Shown: piece by piece, positions 54,816-62,138 of the stretch
Layout of the letters: each line of letters opens with the position of its first letter
Numbering within the stretch: position 1 is the first letter of the stretch
Assembly: GCF_003151135.1 (NCBI RefSeq)
Contig: NZ_QEQK01000001.1
Span: 62,001-126,000 of the forward strand
DNA from: Abyssibacter profundi
Lineage (GTDB): Bacteria > Pseudomonadota > Gammaproteobacteria > Nevskiales > OUC007
DNA: 64,000 nucleotides
Direction: 5' to 3'
Notes under the pieces: generated by a model
What the model was told of the DNA's origin: nothing
Database searches by the model: none
The model's input: only the letters and a program-made list of their open reading frames with translations
Made by a program: the position numbers and the translations under genes

Positions 54816-56387
54816 ATGTCTTCAGACGAATTCGAATTTGCGCAAGAGCTAGACACGCTCGAACCTCCCGTCAATCGCCAAGACGACGCATGGAAGGTTC
54901 TGCTGGTCGACGACGACCCCGACATCCACAGCGTCACGCGACTGGCTCTGGCCGGCCTAGAGCACAGCGGCCGGCTGCTGGAACTGCATTCGGCAGAGAG
55001 CGCGGAGCAGGCAACCGAGTTGCTGCGACATACCGTGTATGCCGTTGCCCTGGTCGATGTCGTCATGGAAAGCGACGAAGCCGGCCTGGACCTGGTCCGC
55101 TTCATTCGCGACACCTTAGGTGAGCATCGCACGCGCCTGATCGTCCGCACCGGTCAACCCGGGCTCGCGCCCGCCTGGGACACGGTCCGTGATTACGACA
55201 TCAACGGCTACGAGGAGAAATCCTTCCAGACCGCCACGCGCCTCAAGACAGCGGTACTGACGGCGCTGCGATCCTTCGAACAAATCTGTGCGCTGGAGCG
55301 CGCCAATCAGCGCATCGCAGCCCACACCGCCGGACTGCGGGACATCCTCGATGCACTCAGCGATATGGCGCGCAACCATGACCTGCCCGCCGCCGAACAG
55401 CGCATGCTCTCGGAGCTATCACGCTTGGTGGTCGGCGGCCAATCCTCGGTGATGGTCGAGGGTGGATCGGCCGTTGTCGTGGATGGAGGGGATCAACCCG
55501 AGCAGCTGGATGTCATCGCCGCCAGCGGCGAATTCGATCTGGCCAACCGGCTGGGCGTCACCGCCCTGCCTCGCTCCGCGCTGGAGTTAATCAGCAAGTG
55601 TCTGCGCGAACGGCGCGACTGGCGCGATAGCCAGTACTACTGCACATACTCGGAGTCGGCAACCGGCCTGCCTCGTGCGTTTCTGGTCAATGTGATGGCC
55701 GCCGAGCACGATGTTGATCGGCAACTCATCCAGCTGTTCTGCCGAAACGCCTCACTCGCCCGCGATGCGATCGCGCTGAACGTCGATCTGGAGCGCAGCC
55801 AGGAAGACATCGTGTTGCTGATCAGCGAAGCCATCGAGGCCCGATCTATGGAGACCGGCAACCATGTTCGACGCGTGGGCGCCTATGCACAGACACTGGC
55901 ACGCCAGCTGGGCATTCCCGAGGAAGAGGCCAAGGTGCTCAAAATGGCAGCCCCGCTCCATGACCTCGGCAAGATCGCCATCGCCGATTCCATCCTCAAA
56001 AAGCCCGGCAAGCTGAGCGATGAGGAACGCCGCGAGATGGAACGCCACCCGGAGATCGGAGCCGCCATCCTCTCGGGCTACGAGCGGCCGGTACTACAGG
56101 CCGCCAAATTGATTTCATTGCAGCATCAGGAGAAGTGGGACGGCACTGGTTATCCCTATGGGCTGTCGGGTGACGATATCCACATCTTTGCGCAGATTAC
56201 CGCCGTTGCCGATGTGTTCGACGCCATCAGCTGCGCCCGTTGCTACAAACCGGCCTGGTCGCTAGATCGGTGCTTCGTCTTTCTCAAGGAACAAAGCGGT
56301 CGGCATTTCAGTCCCAGAGTCGTCGACGCCTTTTTCGAGGCGCAAGACGACATTCTGGCCATCAAGAACGCGTTGAGAGACCCATGA
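54816..56387 (+). CDS. Response regulator with DUF3369 and HD-GYP domain (c-di-GMP phosphodiesterase-like)
   Basis: The 523-residue protein has a receiver domain with VLLVDDDPDIHSV and a likely phospho-Asp in LVDVVMESDEAG, a DUF3369 region (about residues 150-320) and a C-terminal HD-GYP domain. The domain keeps ETGNHVRRVG, the HD pair in APLHDLGKIAI, KKPGKLSDEE and GTGYP. The HHE-type position reads HQE (LQHQEKWDGTGYP), which replaces one conserved histidine. The protein could hydrolyse c-di-GMP, but activity is less certain for that reason. The ATG at 54816 was chosen (MSSDEFEF). It follows pilR by about 100 bases and overlaps slyX. Confidence 0.9.
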   Translation: MSSDEFEFAQELDTLEPPVNRQDDAWKVLLVDDDPDIHSVTRLALAGLEHSGRLLELHSAESAEQATELLRHTVYAVALVDVVMESDEAGLDLVRFIRDTLGEHRTRLIVRTGQPGLAPAWDTVRDYDINGYEEKSFQTATRLKTAVLTALRSFEQICALERANQRIAAHTAGLRDILDALSDMARNHDLPAAEQRMLSELSRLVVGGQSSVMVEGGSAVVVDGGDQPEQLDVIAASGEFDLANRLGVTALPRSALELISKCLRERRDWRDSQYYCTYSESATGLPRAFLVNVMAAEHDVDRQLIQLFCRNASLARDAIALNVDLERSQEDIVLLISEAIEARSMETGNHVRRVGAYAQTLARQLGIPEEEAKVLKMAAPLHDLGKIAIADSILKKPGKLSDEERREMERHPEIGAAILSGYERPVLQAAKLISLQHQEKWDGTGYPYGLSGDDIHIFAQITAVADVFDAISCARCYKPAWSLDRCFVFLKEQSGRHFSPRVVDAFFEAQDDILAIKNALRDP

Positions 56388-56590
56388 CTGAAGACCGTCT
56401 GGAAAAACTGGAAACCCTGCTGGCCCACCAGGATGAGACGCTGCGCCAGTTGAATGACGCCCTCTACAAGCAGCAGCTGCAGATACAGGGATTACGCGAC
56501 GAAATTGACGCGCTGCGCCACCGGGTGGAATCGGCGGAGCAGCCCGCCCCGGATGCCTTGCCCGGTCACGAACTGCCGCCGCATTACTAG
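56384..56590 (+). CDS. slyX: SlyX-like protein
   Basis: The 68-residue protein is a typical SlyX: MTEDRLEKLETLLAHQDE, a heptad-rich coiled coil (residues 1-50) containing LNDALYKQQLQI and LRDEIDALRHR, and a short acidic/proline tail ending PGHELPPHY. The function of SlyX is unknown despite wide conservation. The start sits in an ATGA overlap with the HD-GYP gene. The stop codon abuts the left end of a mobile-element-like sequence at 56590. Confidence 0.87.
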   Translation: MTEDRLEKLETLLAHQDETLRQLNDALYKQQLQIQGLRDEIDALRHRVESAEQPAPDALPGHELPPHY

Positions 56591-56610
56591 GGAAACACTG
56601 ATCTATTCGC
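56590..56610 (+). repeat. Left terminal inverted repeat of the MITE-like element
   Basis: Perfect inverse of 56907-56927. It begins at the last base of the slyX stop codon. Confidence 0.85.
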
Positions 56611-56906
56611 GCCGCCAAGTTGCTGCCTGCAAACAGGCCAGGCAAGGCGCGAGGAGTGAAGTTTGGTCATGCCAAATGAAAGACGAGTAACGCAGTCTGG
56701 CCTGTTTGCCGGCGCAATCCTGACGGAACGGGCCGGTTTTCCCGCGATCCTGCGTTGCGAAGCGCGTCCATGCGCTTCGCCCTTCGGGCCGGCCTTCGGC
56801 CGTTCGAATACGTTCCCAACGCATTCGTGTCGTTCGCTGACTTGGAATAACCAAGCGGCGCTCACTCTGCCTGGGCTCGCGCGAAAACCGGCTCCGTCTT
56901 GGTGGT

Positions 56907-56927
56907 GCGAATAGATCAGTGTTTCCC
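56907..56927 (-). repeat. Right terminal inverted repeat of the MITE-like element
   Basis: Perfect inverse of 56590-56610, followed by CTAGG. Confidence 0.85.
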
Positions 56928-56947
56928 CTAGGTCAGTGCTTCCCTAG
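56928..56947 (-). repeat. Extra diverged copy of the element terminus
   Basis: Read on the minus strand, this 20-base stretch is CTAGGGAAGCACTGACCTAG. It matches 17 of 20 bases of 56587-56606, the left end with its flank. It lies directly against the right end of the complete element, suggesting a relic of a related element. Confidence 0.6.
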
Positions 56948-56955
56948 CCGCCGGC

Positions 56956-57300
56956 TTACCCGGGCGGCCACTTCAAGGGACGCCCGGCAATGATATGCAG
57001 GTGCAGATGGAAAACACTCTGCCCTGCCTCGGCGCCATTATTGACCACCAGTCGAAACGCGTCGCCGTAGCCTTCAGCCTCGGCGATACGGGGCGCTACG
57101 CGCATCAAATGCCCCAGCAAATCGACGTCGTCGTCCCCGGCGTCGGACAGCTTTGGGATGACCTTGCGCGGGACCAGCAGAACATGCAGTGGCGCGGCAG
57201 GGTTGATGTCCCGAAACGCCGCACAATGCGCGTCTTCGTACACGAGGTCACCCGGGATGTCCCCGGCCAGGATCTTCTCGAATAAGGTCGGTTCCGCCAT
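56956..57300 (-). CDS. hinT: HIT-family nucleotide-binding protein (HinT-like)
   Basis: The 114-residue protein is a histidine-triad hydrolase of the purine nucleoside phosphoramidase branch. Motifs are LFEKILAGDIP at the N-terminus, FRDINPAAPLHVLLVPRK, and the triad HLHLHIIAG near residue 100. The ATG at 57300 was chosen because AAGGAG lies ahead. Ten bases separate its start from the stop of the upstream beta-propeller gene, so it is probably the last gene of that operon. Cytoplasmic; natural substrate uncertain. Confidence 0.93.
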   Translation of the reverse strand: MAEPTLFEKILAGDIPGDLVYEDAHCAAFRDINPAAPLHVLLVPRKVIPKLSDAGDDDVDLLGHLMRVAPRIAEAEGYGDAFRLVVNNGAEAGQSVFHLHLHIIAGRPLKWPPG

Positions 57301-57310
57301 GTCGCACTCC

Positions 57311-58390
57311 TTAGTTGGATAAGGCGTCAGCAATCGGCATACGCGCCAGCGATGGAGCACTCAGGCTGCCGAAGTAAAGGTGATCGCCGGCACGTTCGGC
57401 CGAGGTGATCGGCCCGAATGCCTCATCGCCATGATGCTGCAAATTGGCCACGACCCGCCCCCCAGTATCCAGCCCTAATACAAAGGCCTGATGCGCGGGC
57501 ATCGGGTGCAACGACTCCGGCATCCGATAAATCACCTTGCGCCAAAACGGCCGGTCTGAAGTGGCGTCCATGATGGCATTGCGCGGCCCGTACAAGGCCA
57601 GCCAGAACACGCCATTGGCCGCATCGAAACTGATGTTGTCCGGGAAGCCGGGTAGGTTGTCGATAAAAATGTCACGCTCACCGGCACGCGGACCCTTGAG
57701 CCAGAGGCGGGTGACACGGTAGGCACCGGTTTCGTTGACCAGCACGTAGGCGTCGTCTGGTCCCAGCGCCACGCCATTGGCGAAGTAGAGCCCTTGCAGC
57801 AGCTCATCGACGGAGCCGTCCGGGTTGTAGCGAAGTAAGCGCCCGGTGCCTGCGTGTTCGATAAAGTCAGCCAGCAGATGCTCCATGCCGTACTTCCACG
57901 AGGCATCGGAGAAGTAAATGGTCCCGTCTGCCGCCACATCCAGATCGTCGGCAAAACGAAAGGCCAGGCCGTTGGCCTGGGCCGCCAGTGTTTCAACCTC
58001 ACCGGACAGGGTCACCCGCAGGAGCCCGCGATACGCATCGGCCACCGCCAGACTGCCGTCGGACAGCAATGCAACCCCCAGCGGGCGGCCGCCGGTGTCC
58101 GCAATGGTCTCCACGCTACCCCCGTTGGCCGGTATGCGAACAACCCGTCCATCGACATAGCCGGTGTAGATGTCCCCGTTGGACGCCACGGCCATATCTT
58201 CCGGTCCAACGCCCTCGCCCACGGCCAAGCGCTGGACGCCGGCCAAACGGGCATTGCGTTCGTAGACACCGACAAGCTCGGGGGCCGGTGGTGCCTGCCA
58301 GCGCACGGGTTCGATCTCTATGGGGTAGAACAGTAAATAGCCGCCGACGACAGCCACAATCAAGAACAGCCAGCTTCCGGCACGTTTCAT
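57311..58390 (-). CDS. SMP-30/strictosidine-synthase-like six-bladed propeller, membrane-anchored
   Basis: The 359-residue protein has an N-terminal hydrophobic anchor or signal (SWLFLIVAVVGGYLLFYPI) and then a six-bladed propeller. Family landmarks are VGPEDMAVASNGDIYTGYVDGRVVRI, the metal-region FRFADDLDVAADGTIYFSDAS, ANGVALGPDDAYVLVNET and LPGFPDNISFDAANGVFWLAL (parts quoted). These fit the strictosidine-synthase or APMAP-like branch of the arylesterase/gluconolactonase superfamily. AAGGAG precedes the ATG. Most such bacterial proteins are lactonases or esterases of unknown substrate; real strictosidine synthase activity is not expected. Confidence 0.82.
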   Translation of the reverse strand: MKRAGSWLFLIVAVVGGYLLFYPIEIEPVRWQAPPAPELVGVYERNARLAGVQRLAVGEGVGPEDMAVASNGDIYTGYVDGRVVRIPANGGSVETIADTGGRPLGVALLSDGSLAVADAYRGLLRVTLSGEVETLAAQANGLAFRFADDLDVAADGTIYFSDASWKYGMEHLLADFIEHAGTGRLLRYNPDGSVDELLQGLYFANGVALGPDDAYVLVNETGAYRVTRLWLKGPRAGERDIFIDNLPGFPDNISFDAANGVFWLALYGPRNAIMDATSDRPFWRKVIYRMPESLHPMPAHQAFVLGLDTGGRVVANLQHHGDEAFGPITSAERAGDHLYFGSLSAPSLARMPIADALSN

Positions 58391-58489
58391 CTGGGTCTCC
58401 TTCCCTGTAAGCGATGCGGTGCGCGCGACCTCGGCGGGTCGTCTTCAGCAGAGGCGTCTGGCGCTTGGCGGACACCGCAGGCCTGGATG

Positions 58490-59614
58490 CTAACCCGAGC
58501 GGTCGCCTTCCCACACGTTACTGGGCCAGTCGATGCCCCGCAGAGCCCGGTGTTCGCGCCAGGCCATGGCCAGCAGCGCCAGCGGCCTGATCCACGGCAC
58601 GCCCTGGCGAGCATTGGCCGCGCCGATCTCCATCATGTCGCGCCAGATGCCCAGGAATGCGCGCAGCCCCTCCCGCAACGGGGTTCCGGGGTGGTAGACA
58701 TGCGCGGGTTCCGAACTGGCGCCGTTGACCTCGATCACCTGAAAGTCCTCACCTGCCGCCAGGGCCTCGCGCGAGGCGGCGCGGACATCCAATCGCCCGA
58801 ACTCGAAGCCGGGCATGGCGGCCGCCAGTTGCCGGACACGCGCAACCAAGGCGGGCGTACACAATGCTTGGCCGTCAAGGAATAAGGCGCCTCGGCAGTG
58901 ACTGCCGACATCGGCGATGGGCAGGGTCGCCCCGTCCGTCAGCACATGATCCAGCTGTGTCGCGAATCGCTGAAACAGCATGGGTGCGATCAGCTTGGCG
59001 CGCGGGTGTTGGAGAATGAGCTCCCGGACCCTGTGGCGACCATCGCCCACCAACTGCAGCAACTGCTTTTCGGTCAGCGAGACCAACTCGCCGGCGGCAC
59101 CCGGTCGCCGCACAAAGAACAGCCCAAACTCGGCCCCGGGCACGTAAGCCTGGACGATGACGGGTACATGCAGCCGCTGAAAATAATCTACGACAGCCGC
59201 TTCGCTATGCGCGATACGGACGCCCCGGCCCCGCTCCCCGCGATCCGGCTTGAGAACCACCGGCCAGGGACGCGGCTGCCGCGCGGCGAACGCCAGCGCC
59301 CGACGCGTCCGTTCAGCAGGCGGCAGGTCCGCGGAGATCTGCTCGAACTCGGCAACAAAGGCGGGCATGCCCTGCGCAAGCGGGACAAGCGTTTCATGCT
59401 TGCTCTCGCCGATCAGGCCGCCGCCATGCGAAATCCCGGGATTCACCGCGGTAAATCGAGTCCACTGCCCCGTCACGACGGCACGCCAGACTATGTAGGC
59501 CACCACAGGCAGGTAGAACACCGGTCCGGGCCAGAACTCCCAGCGGACGAGGCGCGCCAGCCGAATCGACCAGCGTGTGCGCCAGCCGAGCGTCGGCTCA
59601 GATGCGCGGTTCAA
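58490..59614 (-). CDS. Membrane-anchored ATP-grasp carboxylate-amine ligase-like protein
   Basis: The 374-residue protein opens with one or two hydrophobic stretches (FWPGPVFYLPVVAYIVWRAVV, about residues 27-47), then NPGISHGGGLIGESKHE, and an ATP-grasp domain (about 110-320). ATP-grasp landmarks are PVVLKPDRGERGRGV (phosphate loop and Lys), VQAYVPGAEFGLFFVR and the metal-binding end FQVIEVNGASSEPAH, resembling D-Ala-D-Ala ligases. Such enzymes join a carboxylate to an amine or thiol with ATP. Its start overlaps the upstream DinB-like gene by four bases. I do not recognise a named family; the substrate is unknown. Confidence 0.78.
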   Translation of the reverse strand: MNRASEPTLGWRTRWSIRLARLVRWEFWPGPVFYLPVVAYIVWRAVVTGQWTRFTAVNPGISHGGGLIGESKHETLVPLAQGMPAFVAEFEQISADLPPAERTRRALAFAARQPRPWPVVLKPDRGERGRGVRIAHSEAAVVDYFQRLHVPVIVQAYVPGAEFGLFFVRRPGAAGELVSLTEKQLLQLVGDGRHRVRELILQHPRAKLIAPMLFQRFATQLDHVLTDGATLPIADVGSHCRGALFLDGQALCTPALVARVRQLAAAMPGFEFGRLDVRAASREALAAGEDFQVIEVNGASSEPAHVYHPGTPLREGLRAFLGIWRDMMEIGAANARQGVPWIRPLALLAMAWREHRALRGIDWPSNVWEGDRSG

Positions 59615-60102
59615 GCGCTTGCGCGCTCATGACGCAGCGTCGCCGGCGCCTTGCCGAAACCGTCCGGCAGCTGCACGCCGCTATTGCCCAGCGCAGCGCG
59701 TATCAGCGCAAAGTGATGGACGGCATGGCTCTGCACAAATTGCAGCTCCCGGCCCAGGGAGGACCGCGATGCCATCGAGGGTTCGCCCGGATCAGTGGCC
59801 AGCCGGACCGTCAGCGACGGATCCGCGCCTTCCAGCAGCCGCTCCAGGGCCTGCCGCAGCGACTGCAAAACTCGGCGTGCGCGCGGGACCGAAAGTTCGG
59901 TTTCCCGGCAGCGCTCACGCGCATCGTAGTCAATCACCCCATCCTCAAGCCCCTGCACCAAGCACTGGTAATGGTCCACGATGTGGCGCATATGCGGCCC
60001 CACCAGGGCGTAATGGCCCGGATCCAGAAAACCCAGCAGGGCATCAGCCTCCTCCAGGGTCGCAAGATTGTCAGAGATCAAAGCGTTGATAGACACGTGC
60101 AT
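59611..60102 (-). CDS. DinB-like four-helix protein
   Basis: The 163-residue, all-helical protein shows the DinB/YfiT metal-site pattern: His in PHMRHIVDHYQCLVQGLEDG near residues 36-45 and a histidine pair in QSHAVHHFALIRAAL near 125-135. DinB-family members act as metal-dependent thiol or glutathione-type transferases, but many are uncharacterised. It overlaps the ATP-grasp gene (ATGA), so the two are surely cotranslated, and follows a small membrane-protein gene by 12 bases. No DNA-damage link should be assumed. Confidence 0.75.
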   Translation of the reverse strand: MHVSINALISDNLATLEEADALLGFLDPGHYALVGPHMRHIVDHYQCLVQGLEDGVIDYDARERCRETELSVPRARRVLQSLRQALERLLEGADPSLTVRLATDPGEPSMASRSSLGRELQFVQSHAVHHFALIRAALGNSGVQLPDGFGKAPATLRHERASA

Positions 60103-60114
60103 TCCTGTTGTGGG

Positions 60115-60594
60115 TCACAACACCGGTCGCGTCGCGACTGCGGGGGGCGCCGCAGGGTCATCCAGGCGAATCAGACTGGCGGTAAAAATCAGACAAAAGC
60201 CGATGGTGATGGGCAGACCCGGTGCCAGGGTCAGCAGAATCTCGGGCGTGCCCACCAGCAGGTGGACACCCACGATGAGGCTGTAGATCACGGCCAACGC
60301 GCCCAAAGCCGCGCGCGCCCCGCGTGCAAGCGGGTGCCCGCTTCGACCGTAAAGCCGCCGCATCAAGGTCACCCCGGTCAACGTCACGACAAAGCTCATC
60401 GCGCCCTGTGCGCAGCCGGCGCGCACCGCGATTGCCGCCCCGTGTGCGCTGTTCGCGAACACACCCCAGCCACCATAGAACAACGCACCCAGGGTGGCGC
60501 CGGTCAGGCCGTCCATGAGCCGCAGTGCCCAGCGTGCAAACCAGAAGTCGGCGCGCCCGGCCGGGGTGCTGTGGTGAAGATGTGTATCGGTCAT
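60115..60594 (-). CDS. Small four-helix membrane protein, unknown function
   Basis: About 159 residues with four hydrophobic helices: GLTGATLGALFYGGWGVFA, GAMSFVVTLTGVTLMRRLY, AALGALAVIYSLIVGVHLLVG and LPITIGFCLIFTASLIRL. Arg-rich and Gly-rich loops lie between the second and third. No recognised domain. The ATG at 60594 (MTDTHLHH) is used; longer forms starting at 60645 or 60672 would overlap cysQ and are less likely. It lies in the same row as cysQ, the DinB-like gene and the ATP-grasp gene. Confidence 0.65.
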   Translation of the reverse strand: MTDTHLHHSTPAGRADFWFARWALRLMDGLTGATLGALFYGGWGVFANSAHGAAIAVRAGCAQGAMSFVVTLTGVTLMRRLYGRSGHPLARGARAALGALAVIYSLIVGVHLLVGTPEILLTLAPGLPITIGFCLIFTASLIRLDDPAAPPAVATRPVL

Positions 60595-60641
60595 GCCCGA
60601 ATCAGACCCGGACAGGGACCGATTATTCTCGTCGGCAGTCC

Positions 60642-61445
60642 TCATGACAGGTAATCGTGCCATGCGGAACAAACCGCAGCCGCCACGGAAAAGTCAGGAT
60701 TGAGCAGAGATTCACATTGGTTGTAGCGCAATGCCCCACCGCCGGCCACCTGCAGCGTCGCGCCGGCCGCCTCGACCACACAGTGGCCCGCGGCCGTGTC
60801 CCACTCGCAGGTCGGCCCGATCCGGGGATAGAACTCGCCGGCCCCGGCGGCCAGACGCCCGAACTTGAGCGCGCTGCCCACGCCAATGGACTCGTGGGGC
60901 GGCAGGCGGTTTAAGAGCGTCGCCAGCGCCGGTTTGGCATGGGAGCGGGTCACCAGCACACGCGGCCGTCGTGGCAAGACCGCCGTCACCGCCAGCCGCG
61001 TCGGCGGCTTCCCTGCCTCGAAACGCCAGGCCCCTTCGCCTCGAGCCGCGGCGTAGGTTTCGGACAGTGCCGGCGCATGGACCACACCCATGACGGGTTC
61101 CCCATGCTGAATCAGCGCGATATTCACCGTGAACTCGCCATTACCGGCGATGAACTCGCGCGTGCCGTCCAGTGGGTCGACCAGCCAATACCGCGCCCAC
61201 TGCCGTCGCTGTGCCCAAGACCACGGCTCGCCCTCTTCGGATAACAGGGGAATGCTGGGCGTACGTTCGCCCAGCGCCGACGCGATCACCCCGTGGGCCG
61301 CCAGGTCGGCCGCCGTCACCGGCGACTCATCCGCCTTGTAGCGCACCTCTGTCCCGGTGGCGTAGTGAGCCATAATGCGGTCACCGGCCTGCCGGGCCAC
61401 CTCGACCAGACTGGCCAGCTCAAGCGGCCAGCGTGTCATTGTCAT
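60642..61445 (-). CDS. cysQ: 3'(2'),5'-bisphosphate nucleotidase CysQ
   Basis: CysQ removes the 3'-phosphate of PAP, a by-product of sulphate assimilation, keeping it from inhibiting enzymes. The 267-residue protein has the inositol-monophosphatase fold: KADESPVTAADLAAH, LLSEEG, the metal site DPLDGTREFI and CEWDTAAGHCVVEAAG. The ATG at 61445 was chosen (MTMTRWPLELA), with GGAG seven bases ahead. Its start lies only 15 bases from that of the divergent HAD gene. In many gammaproteobacteria cysQ and yrfG are close, as here. Confidence 0.95.
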   Translation of the reverse strand: MTMTRWPLELASLVEVARQAGDRIMAHYATGTEVRYKADESPVTAADLAAHGVIASALGERTPSIPLLSEEGEPWSWAQRRQWARYWLVDPLDGTREFIAGNGEFTVNIALIQHGEPVMGVVHAPALSETYAAARGEGAWRFEAGKPPTRLAVTAVLPRRPRVLVTRSHAKPALATLLNRLPPHESIGVGSALKFGRLAAGAGEFYPRIGPTCEWDTAAGHCVVEAAGATLQVAGGGALRYNQCESLLNPDFSVAAAVCSAWHDYLS

Positions 61446-61460
61446 TGCCAAATTCTCCGC

Positions 61461-62138
61461 ATGGTTTGCATTATGCCGCCCGCTAAGCCCGACTGGTCTG
61501 CCATCGACACCATTCTGCTCGACATGGATGGCACGATTCTGGACTTGGCCTACGACAACTGGTTCTGGCAGGAGCACATCCCCGAACAGGTCGCCCGGGC
61601 GCGGGGCGTTGAACTCCCCACCATCCGCGACGCGCTGCAGGCGCAATTCGATGCGGCCTTTGGCAGCCTCAACTGGTATTGCCTGGACCACTGGACACGC
61701 ACGCTGGAGCTCGACATCGCCACCCACAAGCAGGCGAGCCGACACCGGGTGCGCCCGCTGGATGGAGCGCTCGCGGCGATCGAACAGGCGCGTGCTCGCG
61801 GGCATGCCGTGTGGCTGGTCACCAACGCGCATCCCCTGACGCTGCAAATCAAGCTGGAGCAGACCGGTATTGCAGCCTTGTTCGATGCCTTGGTCAGTTC
61901 ACATGAGCTGGACGCACCCAAGGAGCACGCGGTGTTCTGGGAGCGCCTGCAGGCCCGCCTGCCACACGACCCCAAACGCAGCCTTTTTGTTGATGACAGC
62001 CTGCGGGTCCGCGAAGCGGCTCGGCGGGCGGGCTACCCGCATGTCTGGGCGATTGCGCGCCCTGACTCGCGCCACCCGGCACGGCCGGTCGATGATGGAC
62101 CGGCGGCAGATCGACTGGCCGATGTTCTGGCGGGCTAA
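61461..62138 (+). CDS. yrfG: HAD-family nucleotidase YrfG-like (GMP/IMP 5'-nucleotidase)
   Basis: The HAD phosphatase of about 225 residues has motif I ILLDMDGTILDL (Asp nucleophile), motif II VWLVTNAHP, and motif III/IV ELDAPKEHAVFWERL followed by SLFVDDSLRV. YrfG from E. coli dephosphorylates GMP and IMP; the FDHHV-like insertion and the cysQ neighbour support this branch. The ATG at 61461 is used; one four codons later (61473, MPPAKPDW) is equally possible, and neither has a clear ribosome binding site. It converges with rhlB, overlapping by four bases. Confidence 0.87.
   Translation: MVCIMPPAKPDWSAIDTILLDMDGTILDLAYDNWFWQEHIPEQVARARGVELPTIRDALQAQFDAAFGSLNWYCLDHWTRTLELDIATHKQASRHRVRPLDGALAAIEQARARGHAVWLVTNAHPLTLQIKLEQTGIAALFDALVSSHELDAPKEHAVFWERLQARLPHDPKRSLFVDDSLRVREAARRAGYPHVWAIARPDSRHPARPVDDGPAADRLADVLAG

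Larger units (their letters stand above)
56590..56927. mobile_element. MITE-like non-coding element with 21-bp perfect terminal inverted repeats
   Basis: The 338-bp stretch is bounded by perfect 21-bp inverted repeats (56590-56610 and 56907-56927) starting GGGAAACACTGATC. CTA precedes the left end and follows the right end, so the 3-bp CTA (or CTAG) may be a target duplication of the YTAR type used by IS5-like elements. There is no transposase reading frame. Further nested inverted repeats lie inside: a 12-base pair at 56629-56640 and 56698-56709, and GAAAACCGG near the right end with CCGGTTTTC near 56733. It fills the gap between slyX and the HIT gene. Family is not recognised. Confidence 0.75.

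Noticed and set aside
57311-58390. Strictosidine synthase activity
   Set aside because: The family name comes from plant alkaloid enzymes; bacterial members share the propeller but not that pathway.
59575-60654. 359-codon plus-strand frame and its 244-codon neighbour at 58898-59632
   Set aside because: Both are antisense to the ATP-grasp, DinB-like and membrane-protein genes; their composition (His, Gln, Arg-rich) is typical of shadow frames.
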